Assembly: GCA_963383645.1 (NCBI GenBank)
Contig: OY726566.1
Location: forward strand, 96,067,321 to 96,131,320
Direction of reading: 5' to 3'
Source: Muscardinus avellanarius
Taxonomy: Eukaryota > Chordata > Mammalia > Rodentia > Gliridae
DNA: 64,000 bases
Position numbers and translations under genes: made by a program. A model generated the notes under the pieces. The model did no database searches. It was not told the origin of the DNA and saw nothing but the letters and a program-made list of their open reading frames with translations. Position 1 is the first letter of the stretch. The number at the start of each line of letters is the position of its first letter. Positions 12,080 through 22,900 of this stretch are shown in pieces.

Positions 12080-12243
12080 GGCTCACACAGCCTCAACAGT
12101 ATTACCATTACAATTTTACACATGAAGAAATTCAGTAGTAGGAAGTTTCATAATTTGCCGGAGCTCACAGAATTGCTAATCCATGGCAAAAGCTAGCTTT
12201 GAGTCCAGCAAAGCAAAGTCTTTACTCTTAACCACTACCCTAA
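12080..12243 (-). repeat. MIR relic
   Basis: 'attaccattacaattttacacatgaagaaattcag', 'aatttgccggagctcacagaattgctaa' and 'tttactcttaaccactaccct' follow the complement of the MIR consensus (ATTTTACAGATGAGGAAACTGAGG ... CTCTTAACCACTATGC). Confidence 0.7.
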
Positions 12244-12299
12244 ATGAAAATAATTTAAAAAAATAAAATAGCCTATATGAAGTATCAATATCAACTTAA

Positions 12300-12450
12300 T
12301 ATTATGTATAGAGAAGGGGAGAGAACAGGGTGGAATCCAGAGGGAAATATACAATTGCTGTGTACAGGTATATTTCTATAACAGTAAGTAAACATTATGA
12401 TGTATAATTACAATGCACCAATAATAAATAAATAAAATAAATAAATAAAT
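12300..12450 (+). mobile_element. L1 3' end fragment
   Basis: 'acattatgatgtataattacaatgcaccaataataaataaataaa' is the terminal L1 3' UTR seen elsewhere in this window, with an A-rich (AAAT)n tail. The rest of the L1 is missing. Confidence 0.7.
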
Positions 12451-12499
12451 GGAGAGGTGCCAGAGAGGGCAAAACAATAGATGTGGGCTGGAACAATAG

Positions 12500-12565
12500 T
12501 CAGGGCTGGAAAAATAGCTCAGTGGAATGCATAAGGCCCTAGCTTCAATCTTTAACCCCCCAAAA
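12500..12565 (+). repeat. ID-like SINE, diverged
   Basis: 'gggctggaaaaatagctcagtggaatgcataaggccct...cttcaatc...cccccaaaa' keeps the order of an ID element, with an A-box-like 'tagctcagtgg' and a decayed B box. It stands alone, without a B1-like half. Confidence 0.65.
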
Positions 12566-13580
12566 ATCTATTCAATAATTAAAATAGAATAAAATCACAG
12601 TCTAGACTATGCACATATAAAAAGTGAATGGAACAGTTGCTACTAGATGAATTAAAATGAAGTAGTAGTGCAGTCGATAATGAGTCTTCATTAAGGAGCT
12701 CCTGGTTCATAATGAAGTACAAATGCTGAAAAGTAGGAAAAATTAGGCAGGATGCAGAAACAAGGAGGAGAGAGCCAGCTCAGTTCAGCACAGCGTGTCC
12801 TCCATGGGCCATTTGCAGCTAGACGCGTTTATATTGGTGCCCAGAGAGGGCAAACAACAAAGTCAGCCAGGAGAAGACCTGAAGGGAGAAGTCATGCTTC
12901 CACTTCCGCTACAAATCCATTCAGTTGCTTCTTACCGACCCCCTTAACTGACTTGGGTTATTCAGTGTTTAATTTTACTTTTATTTCTCAAAAAATGGCC
13001 TATTGAATCAAAATAGACTTAAGAAAGCCATGAAATAAAATATTAAGATTTAGAAGATTCAGAAAATGTATTTGATACACCAGGTTGCCACCAGAGTTGT
13101 GGGATATTGTCTTCCGAACAAAAAACCTTCTTCTGTATGATTAACCAATCTGTGGATATTCTTTCTGAATATTTGGTTTTTAAATTTTGACTTTATTAAG
13201 CTAAGTGAAGTAAAGCTTAGATGAAGTGAATTATAAATAAGTTGTACAGCCATGTATGAATTTCAAGGCATATGATAGAAAATAATCTATAATGTGTGTA
13301 TTTTCCTATTTGACATAATTTCCTGGGATCAAAATAGCATTATCTCAAGGTAGACCATGATAACATAGCTTTTCTTATATAAATATAAAACATCTAATGT
13401 TCTGTGGAAAGCATTTGTTTGAAATTTGCAAAACTCTTGTGTCTAATATTTCTACGTTTTCACATGGTGTAAATTATTGCTGTCTTCAAAGCACCCAACA
13501 CCATCAGGAAAAAACCTCAAAGATGGAGATTCTCATATGAGAGTGAAGAATACAATTCTTAAACTCAGTTTTCAGTGATG
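12566..13580. other. non-repetitive stretch
   Basis: The frame at 12,752-13,006 (84 codons) has no recognisable family. I do not call it a gene. Confidence 0.5.
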
Positions 13581-13612
13581 GTGAATAAACTTTCTATGAA
13601 GAGTTTATTCAC
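13581..13612. repeat. perfect inverted repeat (hairpin)
   Basis: gtgaataaact at 13581-13591 and its exact reverse complement agtttattcac at 13602-13612, with a 10-base loop. It lies directly before an L1 3' end. Confidence 0.8.
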
Positions 13613-13616
13613 CAAA

Positions 13617-14338
13617 CTTTTTTTTTATTGGTGCATTGTAATCATACATCTTGTTGAAGTTCAAGGTGATGGAGGCACACACGCACACATGACTTCACTG
13701 AACCCTTCCCCAGTCCCTGCCCTCTTTGCATGCTCCCCACAGTGAGTGGCTTTGAGAAGTTTGCACATAATGATCATAGAGGTGTTTTCCTCTCCCCCCC
13801 TCCTATTTCGTATCTCCCCCTCAGTTAGGTATGCTTCTTCACTCAACTAAAGCTTTTCCTCTTTTGTCTGGAGTCCCTTTATGTCCTACTTTCTTCCTAG
13901 CTTCTTCTGCCTGTGAAGAAGAACATCCCACCTTTCACATTTTGTTACTGACTAATCTCACTTAGCATAATGTTCTCCAGTTCTCTCCAATTCCCTGCAA
14001 ATGACACAGTTTTGTTCTTCTCTGTGGCTGAATATAAGTTAATTGTGTACATATCCCATAGTTTTGTAATCCATTCATCTGTTGGTAGACATCTTGGCTG
14101 GTTCCAGAGTCTGGATATTGTGAATTTTACAGTTATAAACACAGATATGCATGCATTGCTCTGGTAGTTTGTTTGCCATTATTTTTGGTGGATACCCAGG
14201 GGTGATATAGCTGGGTCATATGGTAGGCTCATTCCAATTCTTCTGTTTTCCAAATTGCTTATACTAATTTACACTTCACAAACAGTGCATCAGAGTTCCT
14301 ACTTCTTCACATCCTCATCAGCATTTGCTGTTGTTTGA
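13617..14338 (-). mobile_element. 5'-truncated L1 (3' UTR and ORF2 end)
   Basis: Antisense. The T run at 13619-13627 is the poly-A, then 'attggtgcattgtaatcatacatc', the C-rich 3' UTR, 'tctcacttagcataatgttctccag', 'ccattcatctgttggtagacatct' and sequence up to 'cacatcctcatcagcatttgctgttgttt'. No intact frame. Confidence 0.85.
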
Positions 14339-14589
14339 AGAAGAAAGTTTTATGAAGGGCAAATTTATCACCCCAAGAAATTTTCCATAGTTCTTCATAC
14401 CCATCAACAAAAAATTTCTTCTGCAGGTAATCTTATTTGTCTCGGTGGAGATGAGCCTGATAATGATGGTGAGGGTGGTGATTATGATGATAACACTAAT
14501 GTTGTATTTTAAAAATAAATAGGATTAAGATTTGGGTTGGTATTGATTTCAAGATGTGTATGTGTCTTTGTGGAAGGAAGACAGTTCCT

Positions 14590-14593
<4 letters not shown>

Positions 14594-14661
<68 letters not shown>
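14594..14661. repeat. (TA)n microsatellite
   Basis: 68 bases of uninterrupted AT dinucleotides. Confidence 0.97.
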
Positions 14662-14664
<3 letters not shown>

Positions 14665-15055
14665 TGTTTTGCGCTCATGGGTTACTTCTCTATTTAAGAA
14701 AAGTGTGCATCTACCTCCTGTAAGGCTGAATATGATGTGTTCATATCAGTTTCTAGGTAGAAACATAAAGTACAGAAGGTACATATTGAGATGTTACATT
14801 TGGGTTTCTTTTAAAGGAGAAGATACATCTTTTATTCTTCAAATAATAAAATTATGTATAAAACCTATTAAAAATGTCTTTTGGGTAAAACAGGATTTGA
14901 GGTCCAGCATACTGTCTCCTAGGAGCCTCATGGTAGGAATGGGACATTAAGTAGCTCCTGGAACTCTGTTTTCCTGAAAGCAGTGTGAAAACTTTTGCTC
15001 TTGAAAAACACATATCAGGCATAAGCAACTGGTATCTTAAAAATGTCTTCCTTTA

Positions 15056-15248
15056 GCCCAGCGTGGTGGCACATGCTTGTAATCTCAGCATTTGGGAGGA
15101 TCACAGTTTACAGCCAGCCTCAGCTACTTAATGAGGTCCTTTGCAAGTCAGTGAGACCCTCTTTCAAAATAAAGAATAAAAAATAGAACTGGGGGTGTAG
15201 CTTGGAGGTAGAATGCCCCTAGGTTTCATCCTCAGTGCCGCCAAAAAA
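15056..15248 (+). repeat. B1-dID SINE (S1 subfamily)
   Basis: 'gcccagcgtggtggcacatgcttgtaatctcagc', then 'cagcctcagctacttaatgaggtcctttgcaagtcagtgagaccc', then the ID-like half ('gggggtgtagcttggaggtagaatgcccc'). Short A tail. Confidence 0.9.
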
Positions 15249-15324
15249 TTTTTTTTCTAAAATTAAGAGGAAAAAATCATTGAAAGCAGGGAAAGAGCAC
15301 AATACAGTCTTGTTTTAGAAAGGA

Positions 15325-15760
15325 GTATTTTTAAAAATCTTTCTATTTTGTGTCAATATCATACTTTCGTTACTACAGCTTTATAGGATAATATGAAATC
15401 AGATACCATGATGCCCCAGTGTGGCTCTTATTGTTTAGAATTGCTTGGTTATTCTAGGTCTTTTGTTCTTTCATATGAATTTTAGGATTGTACTTTTCTA
15501 CCTTTGTGAAGAATGATTTTGGTATTTTGATAGTGATTGTATTGAATTCATAGATTGTTTTTGGTTGTATGATCTCTTTGACAATGTTTATTTTGTCTAT
15601 ACAAGAATGAGAAGGCTTTATCTTCTAAGATCTTTTTCAATTTTTTTCAATGTTTTACGTCATTGTTTAGATTTATTCCTTTTCTTTTTGAGGCTATAGT
15701 GAATAAAATTGCTTTCCAGATTTCTTTTGAAGTGAATTTGTGGTTGATGTATAGAAACAT
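15325..15760 (-). mobile_element. old L1 ORF2 C-terminal fragment
   Basis: Antisense ORF2 sequence: 'atactttcgttactacagctttataggataatatgaaatcag', 'cttggttattctaggtcttttgttctttcatatgaattttagg', ending in 'gtgaataaaattgctttccag'. Heavily mutated; no intact frame. Confidence 0.75.
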
Positions 15761-16925
15761 ATTGATTTCTATTCAGAAACAAATTCAGACTGCTTTGCTG
15801 AATTTATCAGCTGTAAAAATAGCACATGAGATTATAATATATGAAATGTCAATTTAGCACCTTTTTGTAATAAAGGATCAGCTTAGCTCATTAGTTTAGA
15901 AAAACATTTGTGTCACAATATTTATGATGAACAACTCGTGTCCTATTTAATATTATGGATTTCTAAAAATTACAATTGAACTTTAATTTGGAGAAGAAAT
16001 TGTAAAATTAATAGTTGAAGGCCATTCTGAGTTGAAGAGAGTTCAAAAAGAAATGCCTTTGAAATATGTTGGTAAGATAGTCTACTTTTAACTTTCATTT
16101 AACAACAAAAAATTTCTTCTGCTATTGAATTAAAATTTGAAAATTTCATTCTTCACTCTCAACCAATATAAGATCATCACTAGCACAGGGCTTTTCCAGG
16201 GAGAACCAGTCATTTTTGGAAGAAGACATGGTTGCATATTTCTTTTTTGATTTCTTACTTCTTTACCCACTTGCTGGGGAACGCTTGAAACAGAATGTTC
16301 ATATTTGGCACTGTTTTAAAATATCTCTGTACTCTCTAGAACTGGCAGGTATATTAATCTTGTTATGCTTCTATGCAAATTCCTTTGCTGGACATTTTTT
16401 AATTACAATTCTTATCCAATGATGGCTTCTATTCCTCCAGTGGTTGAACCACCCTGGGCCATGCATTTTCAAATTGCACTGCAAATAGATACACTCTGTT
16501 GTGTCACCATTATCTCCTGATTGTCTTCTTTACTGCAGATGAATGCTCTGTTTCCCCATTTTCTCTCAGTGGTTGGACAAGAGACTAAGTGGCTTCAGTC
16601 CAACTGTATCTACTACAATGACAGCCACATCTAATCCCCAGATTCTCACTATTTTGTTTTGCTGACTCTGGGGAGGTTCTTCCCAGACAAAGCTACTCTG
16701 CTCCTTTAGTCTGATCTGATCTTTGATCAGTTCTCAAGTTTGTGGCTCATATTTTTCTAAAAAAATCTCCAAATTCCATGGGAAAACATCAGTCTCTCGA
16801 TTCATCAATTGGAAGGAAGGCAGACATACAATTTTTACTCTTGGACTGAGTTTGAATAAAAATACAACTTATTTTCAGACAAATATTTATCACAAAACTC
16901 ACTCTTGGTTGAGTTTTTTTTACCT
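15761..16925. other. non-repetitive stretch
   Basis: No gene or repeat recognised. Confidence 0.5.
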
Positions 16926-17095
16926 TCTGAATTTTTTTTATTAATTTATTTTTTTAAATTGGTGCATTGTAGTCATATATCAATCACATTGGAGTACAAG
17001 ACTTGAGAGGATATACAAGCACACATCATCCAATTAGCCCTCCTCCAGCCCCCATCCCATTCCCTTCCCCTCCCTCCATCCCACGCTTCTTTGGT
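16926..17095 (-). mobile_element. L1 3' UTR terminal fragment
   Basis: Antisense 3' end: a T-rich tail, 'ttggtgcattgtagtcatatatcaatcacattggagtac', then the complement of the G-run tract ('cccccatcccattcccttcccctccctccatccc'). Confidence 0.8.
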
Positions 17096-17189
17096 GATTT
17101 ACTTTGATACATTTGTTTATGTACCTCCTGCGTTTAAGCAGTCTTGACCTTTGTTTTGGGGGGAACATTTTTCCATAGTTTAGTATAGA

Positions 17190-17400
17190 CTTTAAGATGA
17201 ATCCTTTTAATTCTGGAGCTTTGAATATTACACTCAGTTCATCCTCACAGTGCTCTGTGAAATGGGTAAAACTAACCCAAATTTTATACAACAAGGAAAA
17301 TCAAGGCACAGAAATTTAAATATATACACCTCAATTCACACAGCGAGGCAAATGCTGGTGCTTTCACTGACATTAGGCCTTTTAGCTCCTGTGTCAAGAC
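17190..17400 (-). repeat. MIR relic
   Basis: 'cagttcatcctcacagtgctctgtgaaatgggtaaaa', 'acaaggaaaatcaaggcacagaaa' and 'ttcacacagcgaggcaaatgctgg' match the complement of MIR (AATCCTCACAACAACCCTGTGAGG ... GAGGAAACTGAGGCACAGAGAG ... TCACACAGCTAG). Confidence 0.7.
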
Positions 17401-17498
17401 TTATGATCATTAATTAATACTGCTAAAATAATTTTGAAATACTGCCTAGCAAATACTTATTAAAATTGTATAATTATGTTTCTGATATTTTCAATTAG

Positions 17499-17501
<3 letters not shown>

Positions 17502-17551
<50 letters not shown>

Positions 17552-17740
17552 GAACCACCTAGAGGATTCTACCTTTGAGCTATAGCCCCAGCCCTTTTTA
17601 ATTTTATTTTACTTTGAAAGAGGGTCTCACTAGGCTACTGAGAGTCCTGCTAAATTGCTGAGGCTGGCCTTGAACCCTCAAATCCTCCTGCCTTGGCCTC
17701 CCAAGTACTGGGCTTATAGGAGTACACTACCATAGCTGTC
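17502..17740 (-). repeat. SINE whose tail has become a (CA)n microsatellite
   Basis: The (TG)n run at 17502-17549 replaces the expected A tail of a minus-strand B1-dID SINE at 17550-17740 ('tacctttgagctatagccccagccc', 'ggctggccttgaaccctcaaatcctcctg'). The TSD ttcaattagact at 17490-17501 and 17741-17752 encloses SINE plus microsatellite, so the repeat grew from the SINE tail. Confidence 0.9.
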
Positions 17741-17914
17741 TTCAATTAGACTTTAAACATATAGAAAATACAGATTACATTTTTGGCAAGTACTCTTTTT
17801 TATTTTCAAAGAAAAATATACATAAATAGACTGTCAAAAAATGACAGTCTGCCATATTAGCTCCCTCTCCTACAAATACTTAGAAAATCTGGGAAAATAA
17901 GTTTTTCCCAAAAT

Positions 17915-18110
17915 AAGTACTGGGAATTGAACCCAGTGGTGTTTTACCTCTCAACTATACCCCCAGTCCTATTTTATTTTTTATTTTGAAACCAGATCTC
18001 TCTAAGTTGTGGAGGGTCTCACTAAGTTTCTGTGGCTAACTTGTGAACCTGAGATCTTCCTGTCTCAGAATTCCAAGGTCTGGGATTATAAGTGGGTGCC
18101 ACTGTGCATT
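17915..18110 (-). repeat. B1-dID-type SINE, old
   Basis: 'agtactgggaattgaacccagtggtg', 'caactatacccccagtcct', 'tgtgaacctgagatcttcctgtctcag' and 'gggattataagtgggtgccac' give the complement of both halves. Many substitutions. Confidence 0.8.
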
Positions 18111-18129
18111 ATAATTAATCATTTGTAAA

Positions 18130-18900
18130 ATTCTGAATGTAAAAACTATCAATTTGCAGAATAAAGAGAGAAATGGGAGAGCTTAGACCTAAATATCCAT
18201 CAAAGCATCAACATTACATAAACTCTAGACACCTTCCAGAAAAAGATTTGGTCCAGAAGAGTAGGGGAACCTAATGAATCACCATTAAAGTCTCAAATCA
18301 TTAAGAAATGGATAGGTAGGTTCTAAAAATGGAAATTAGATAAATTCTTTTCACCAGCAAAAGGAAGGTTTTCAAATTACTTACCCATAGTTGGAAAAAA
18401 TATATCAAAAGATCAAGAAGGACATTGACTCTTTAGCAGTATAAATAAAATTCCAAAATATTTATTCTTGGATTTTGATAAAAAATTATTTTCATCCCAG
18501 AATTTTTTTTTTTTTTTTTTGGTGGTACTGGGGTTCCTGGAAGCCCTTCTACCTCCAGGCTACACTCCCAGACCTATTTTTACATTTTCATTTTGGAAAC
18601 AGGGTCTCCTAAGCCAGCGCGCGCGGCTGGCTTCGAACCTGCGCGATCCTCCTGTCTCCGCCTCCCAAGCGCGGGGATTACAAGCGTGCGCCACCACGCC
18701 CGGCTTCATCCCAGAATTCTATATCCAGTTAAAATATCATTCAATAATTGAGGCAAAATAAAGATAATTTGAAAAACCAGTAACTGGGGGTTCAATATTC
18801 TCAACAAGTGTTGCTAAAAAATAAAATGCTACTGAGTGGCACACTTAAAATATAACTCAAAAGAAAAAAAAGAAGATCCCAAAGCAAAGACAAGATAGGA
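18130..18900 (+). mobile_element. ancient L1M/HAL1-type ORF1 relic, split by a SINE
   Basis: 'atcccagaattctatatccagttaaaatatcattcaataattgaggcaaaataaagata' matches the ORF1 C-terminal region of old mammalian L1 (encoding ...NSISS/YPAK-like sequence ... GEIK). The frame is destroyed and a young SINE (18505-18704) interrupts it. The 5' limit is uncertain. Confidence 0.55.
18505..18704 (-). repeat. SINE, short subfamily (S2), very recent
   Basis: T17 run (the A tail), then 'tggtactggggttcctggaagcccttctacctccagg', 'ggaaacagggtctcctaagccagc', 'ggcttcgaacctgcgcgatcc' and 'gcgtgcgccaccacgcccggc'. High CpG retention and a perfect 14-bp TSD, ttcatcccagaatt (18491-18504 and 18705-18718), indicate a recent insertion. 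Confidence 0.96.
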
Positions 18901-19564
18901 AAAATAACTTAATGAATATTTTTGGCTTTAGGACTTTGATGCTAGGTATATAGATATTAATAAATTATACTGTATACTATTGCTTTCTTGCTTTAAAATT
19001 TATATAAACATTATCATGCTATCTTTCTCAATATGAAATTTCCTTCTTTTCATTGAATATTAATTTTTCATCAGTACATTTCTGCAAATAAAAATCATAA
19101 AATGAAACTGTGAAGCAACATATAATGGATATAAACTCAATGGATGATATTATTAATTAAAAAAGCATTGAAATAAAAAGGAATAAAAATGAAAAAATAC
19201 TAAAATTTAGGTGACATCTATATGTTGTGTTATTTTCCTGTAATTTATTCATTTAAGAATTAAAAAATAAATAAATGATCTATGCATTCAGAGAACAGAG
19301 GAGAGAAAGGGTAAAGCAATGACTTCATAGTGGAGAAAGTCAACAAACACTATCATGTCAAAGTGATGGAGAGTCACACATCAGCAACGCTTTGTGGATA
19401 TTACATTTCCCTAATTTGATATGACAAGATCTCAGGTATCATTTTCTTTCCTCAAGCCCTATAAACTCAGTCTAATTATGACAATATATGTACACTAAAG
19501 TTATGGAGATAATATAGAATATCTTCCTGGCCTGTACTTAAGACTGCCAAGGTCATGAAAAGTA
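18901..19564. other. non-repetitive AT-rich stretch
   Basis: No recognised element. Confidence 0.5.
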
Positions 19565-19988
19565 AAGATTGAGATTAGTAGAGATACAATGATATACCCA
19601 GGCATTAGTTGGTGGGTTTCCTTCCTCAAGCTTCATTTGCCCCCTTTCCTCCTCCCTCCTCCAGTCCCCTTCTACTGTTCTCCTGGTCTCTCTCCTCATT
19701 TTCATGAAGTTCCTTGACTTTGCTTTTTTCACTCTAATTTCCACATTGGGGAGAAATACTGGAGACCGTGAGCTTTAGAGTTTGGTTGATCTCACTTGGC
19801 ATAATGTCCTCCAGTTCCATCCATTTTCCAGAATACCACAATTTTGTTCTTCTTTATGATAAGTTAAACTGCCTTGTGTGCATACATCACATTTTCTTTA
19901 TCCAATCATCAATTGGAGGATAGAAATAAGTATGAGGAGGTAAGAGGTGGAAGGGGCTGGGGTATGGAGGAAAATGTACCCAGAGATG

Positions 19989-20043
<55 letters not shown>

Positions 20044-20110
20044 GCTTTGAATCCCACTATGATGTATAACTAAAATGCATCAACAAAAATTTAAAAACAA
20101 AAAAGAAGAA
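19565..20110 (+). mobile_element. L1 3' end with inverted 5' part
   Basis: The first part, to about 19,920, is antisense L1 3' UTR ('tggttgatctcacttggcataatgtcctccagttccatccattttcc'). The second, from about 19,925, is sense L1 3' end ('cccactatgatgtataactaaaatgcatcaacaaaaatttaaaaa'). A 5'-inverted, 3'-sense arrangement is what twin priming during insertion produces. No clear TSD was found. Confidence 0.75.
19988..20042. repeat. (TG)n(CG)n microsatellite
   Basis: A TG run ending in gcgcgcgcgc, inside the sense part of the inverted L1, where other copies read 'gtgtgcatatatgtct'. Confidence 0.93.
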
Positions 20111-21322
20111 AAATAAAAAACTGAAAAACTACCATATACCAGAGTAGATTGGGGCCAATGGGCAACTAACTGAATATGGTATTCCAGATAAGATACAGGA
20201 ACAGAAAGAGAACATTAATGGTAAAACTGATGAAATTCAAATACTATGCTGGTGTTTTATTAGCAGGAATATACCAATGCCAATTTATCAGTTTTTGATA
20301 ATTGTAACAAAATAAAATAAGGGAGGGAGATGAAGTGAGGGGTATAACAAACTTTTCTCCAAATTCTCTTTGCAATTATTCTATAGATCTAAAATAATTC
20401 CAAACCTCCCTTTGTTAAAGAAGATATAAAATCCATCTAAAAATAAACTGTTTAACACATAGGTAAAGCAACCCATAGACAGTTGAATGACAATCTGTTA
20501 TACTCAAATCAAGCATAATATAAACATGAAAAGGAGGAGCATTTTTCCCTTGTTGACTGGGAATATGTTAGCTAGCTAGCCTGAAATATGTAAATAATTA
20601 ATCTTTGAGAAACCGTAGTCACTGAGATATTTAACAGCCTCACATAGCTTTCATAAACCTGCTCCACATGGAATAGCTTTTAAGCTTGGGTTGAGTTAGG
20701 AAATGACTTTTTCTTCCAGCAAGTTGATGACTATTAAACCATTGCTGGGCAGATCCCAGGGAATATTTGAACAAGTCAGGAACTCTTAGATGCTGATCAT
20801 ACCACAAAACAGCCCTGCATTGCGTCAGCAGATGCCTCGCACAGATTACAGCAGGCAGCTGGCATTTACAGAACACTTTGGGGAGGAGAACTCTTCTTAG
20901 AAGAATTGTAGAAAACTGTATTTAAAACCCAAACTGTGAATAAGTGTTGATACAGAGAGCAAGCACTCTGATAAAGGGAGATGCCAACTCAGCACAGACT
21001 GACCAGGTTTGCAACAGCATGGGACATAAGGAAAACATGAAAACCTTGGGTGATACAGCTGAAGAGAGCCGAGGCAATTGCATTAATATCATCAGTCTAA
21101 GGTTTTCACCAGTTTGTTTACTTTTCTTGGTAGAGAAATGCTTGTATAAATAGCACAGATATTTTTTAAACCATTCAGGAAGATACAAAAATAATAGTAA
21201 GCCTTTTAAATATACTATTTAAAGGTCTAGTTTTCTACCTATATATTTAAAAAAACTAAATTTGTTATTAATTTTCATCAATATGGGTATAATCAGGTGC
21301 TAAGTAGGCAACTTTAGTTCTA
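20111..21322. other. non-repetitive stretch
   Basis: No recognised repeat. Frames of 69-88 codons overlap on both strands at 20,640-21,190, but I see no protein family or exon structure. Confidence 0.45.
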
Positions 21323-21334
21323 AGATAAGGTTTC

Positions 21335-21564
21335 ATTTATTTATTTATTTATTTAGTTAGTTAGTGGTACTGAGGGTGGGTCCCAGGGGCTTTCTACCTC
21401 TGGGCTATACTCCCAGACCTATTTTATACTTTATTTGGAAACAGGGTCTCACTAAGTTGCTGAGAGCCTCACTAAGTAGCTGAGGCTGGCCTCGAACCTT
21501 TGCGACCCTCCTGTCTCAGCCTCCCAAGCACTGGGATTACAAGCATGTGCAACCACACCTGGCT
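21335..21564 (-). repeat. SINE, long subfamily (S3)
   Basis: (TTTA)n tail, 'ggtactgagggtgggtcccaggggc', 'ctctgggctatactcccagacc', 'tctcactaagttgctgagagcctcactaagtagctgaggctgg' and 'tgggattacaagcatgtgc'. Possible TSD aaga[t/a]aa[g/a]gttt (21323 and 21565). Confidence 0.93.
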
Positions 21565-21599
21565 AAGAAAAAGTTTTATCAGGCTTAAAAATAATGATT

Positions 21600-22065
21600 A
21601 TTTTAATACTTTTATTGATGCCTTATAGTATCATATTATAATGTGTTTCATAGTGATATAGTGACATACATGCACACAGCACTTGGTGAGTTTCTCCAGT
21701 TCTATCTCTACTTCTTCCCTTCTCCGTACAAGATATTAAGATTGGCATTGATAATCTCACATGTGTATATATCAGTGGAAGTATCTCCTTCATTAATTAT
21801 TATTTTCTGTCTCCTCTCTCTCCCCCAAACTACCTCCCTTTCTTGACTGGAGTTCCTTATCCATTATCTAAAGCCTCTCATGTATCCCATTTACTTTCTA
21901 GATTTTACATATACGAGAAAACATATAAGCCTTCACTTTCTGTGACTGGCTAATCTCATTAACATAATGTTTTCCAACTTCATCCATTTTCCAGAAAATG
22001 ACATAATTCTGTTCTTTATTGCTGAGAATTCCGTTGTGTGGATATCCCATAATTTGTGATCTGTT
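21600..22065 (-). mobile_element. 5'-truncated L1 3' UTR
   Basis: Antisense: 'cttttattgatgccttatagtatcatattataatgtg', 'catgcacacagcacttggtgag', 'tggctaatctcattaacataatgttttccaacttcatcc', 'gagaattccgttgtgtggatatccc'. Confidence 0.82.
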
Positions 22066-22279
22066 TATACATATGATCCAGCTCTACCACCAGTCTCTTA
22101 GAAAATAATAAATCTCAAATGAGTACATGAACATTAATCTACGTGTCAATATTTGTATTTAGGCACACTCTGATAAGCTTCAGACTGTTCTCATTTGGTT
22201 ATCTTCTTAAAATGAGCATTTGAACAATACATCCCGTATACATACTGAGGGATAGCTGGTAAGTTTTGGTTTTCACTGA

Positions 22280-22345
22280 CATATCTCAGTAACTAGAACA
22301 GTGTCTGGCATCCAATAAATGCTAAATCAATGATTGTTGAGTGGC
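22280..22345 (+). repeat. MIR relic (3' part)
   Basis: 'agtaactagaacagtgtctggcatccaataaatgctaaatcaatgattgttga' resembles the MIR tail (GCACAGTGCCTGGCACATAGTAGGCGCTCAATAAATG). Confidence 0.65.
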
Positions 22346-22574
22346 CACATGCATGGAATCTGTGTCAGTGCCATGTTGGTGTCAGGGAGAAAGAGGCAGC
22401 AAGGGAGAAAGCTGTGTCCCTGAACAATTGTTAGTGAAGTATTTGATAAATCCTCCTTTCTGGGCCACCAGTCTCTTCTGGTGTGGTCAACGCAGATCCT
22501 ATTCCCTCTATAGAAGAATGAGCTATGGGACCACTGTCTTAAATTTTCATAGGCTGGTTGACATGAACAATAAA

Positions 22575-22900
22575 CAGTTAGCTACTCAGTTCTGGTTCTA
22601 GAATTCAGATCAGGGTGCTCTCTTGGCTGGGTTCTGGGGAGGGCCACTTTTGGGGCTTGCTGATGGCCACCTTTTACCCGTGTGATCACATGACCACTTC
22701 TCAGTGATGAGCAGGAAGAGGATTGACTGTGTCCTCCTCCTCTTGTAAGAGCACTTTTCCCAACATGAAGGCCTCCTCACCTCATGAACACATCTAAACT
22801 TAGTTAACTCCCAAAGGTCCCACATCCAAATATCACCACACTGGGGTTAAGGCTTTGACAGAGGGGTTTTTGAAGATACAGACATGTCATCTGTAACAGA
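22575..22900 (-). mobile_element. MaLR LTR relic (MLT1-like)
   Basis: On the minus strand: 'ttaaccccagtgtggtgatatttggatgtgggacctttgggagttaactaagtttagatg', 'gtgctcttacaagaggaggaggacacag' and 'ccctccccagaaccc', in MLT1 LTR order. A solo LTR without internal sequence. Confidence 0.65.

Noticed and set aside
18468..18761. 97-codon frame ending in RDPPVSASQARGLQACATTPG-like residues
   Set aside because: This peptide recurs at 7,000, 26,760, 32,400, 51,800, 55,200 and 60,300 because it is the translation of antisense SINE sequence.
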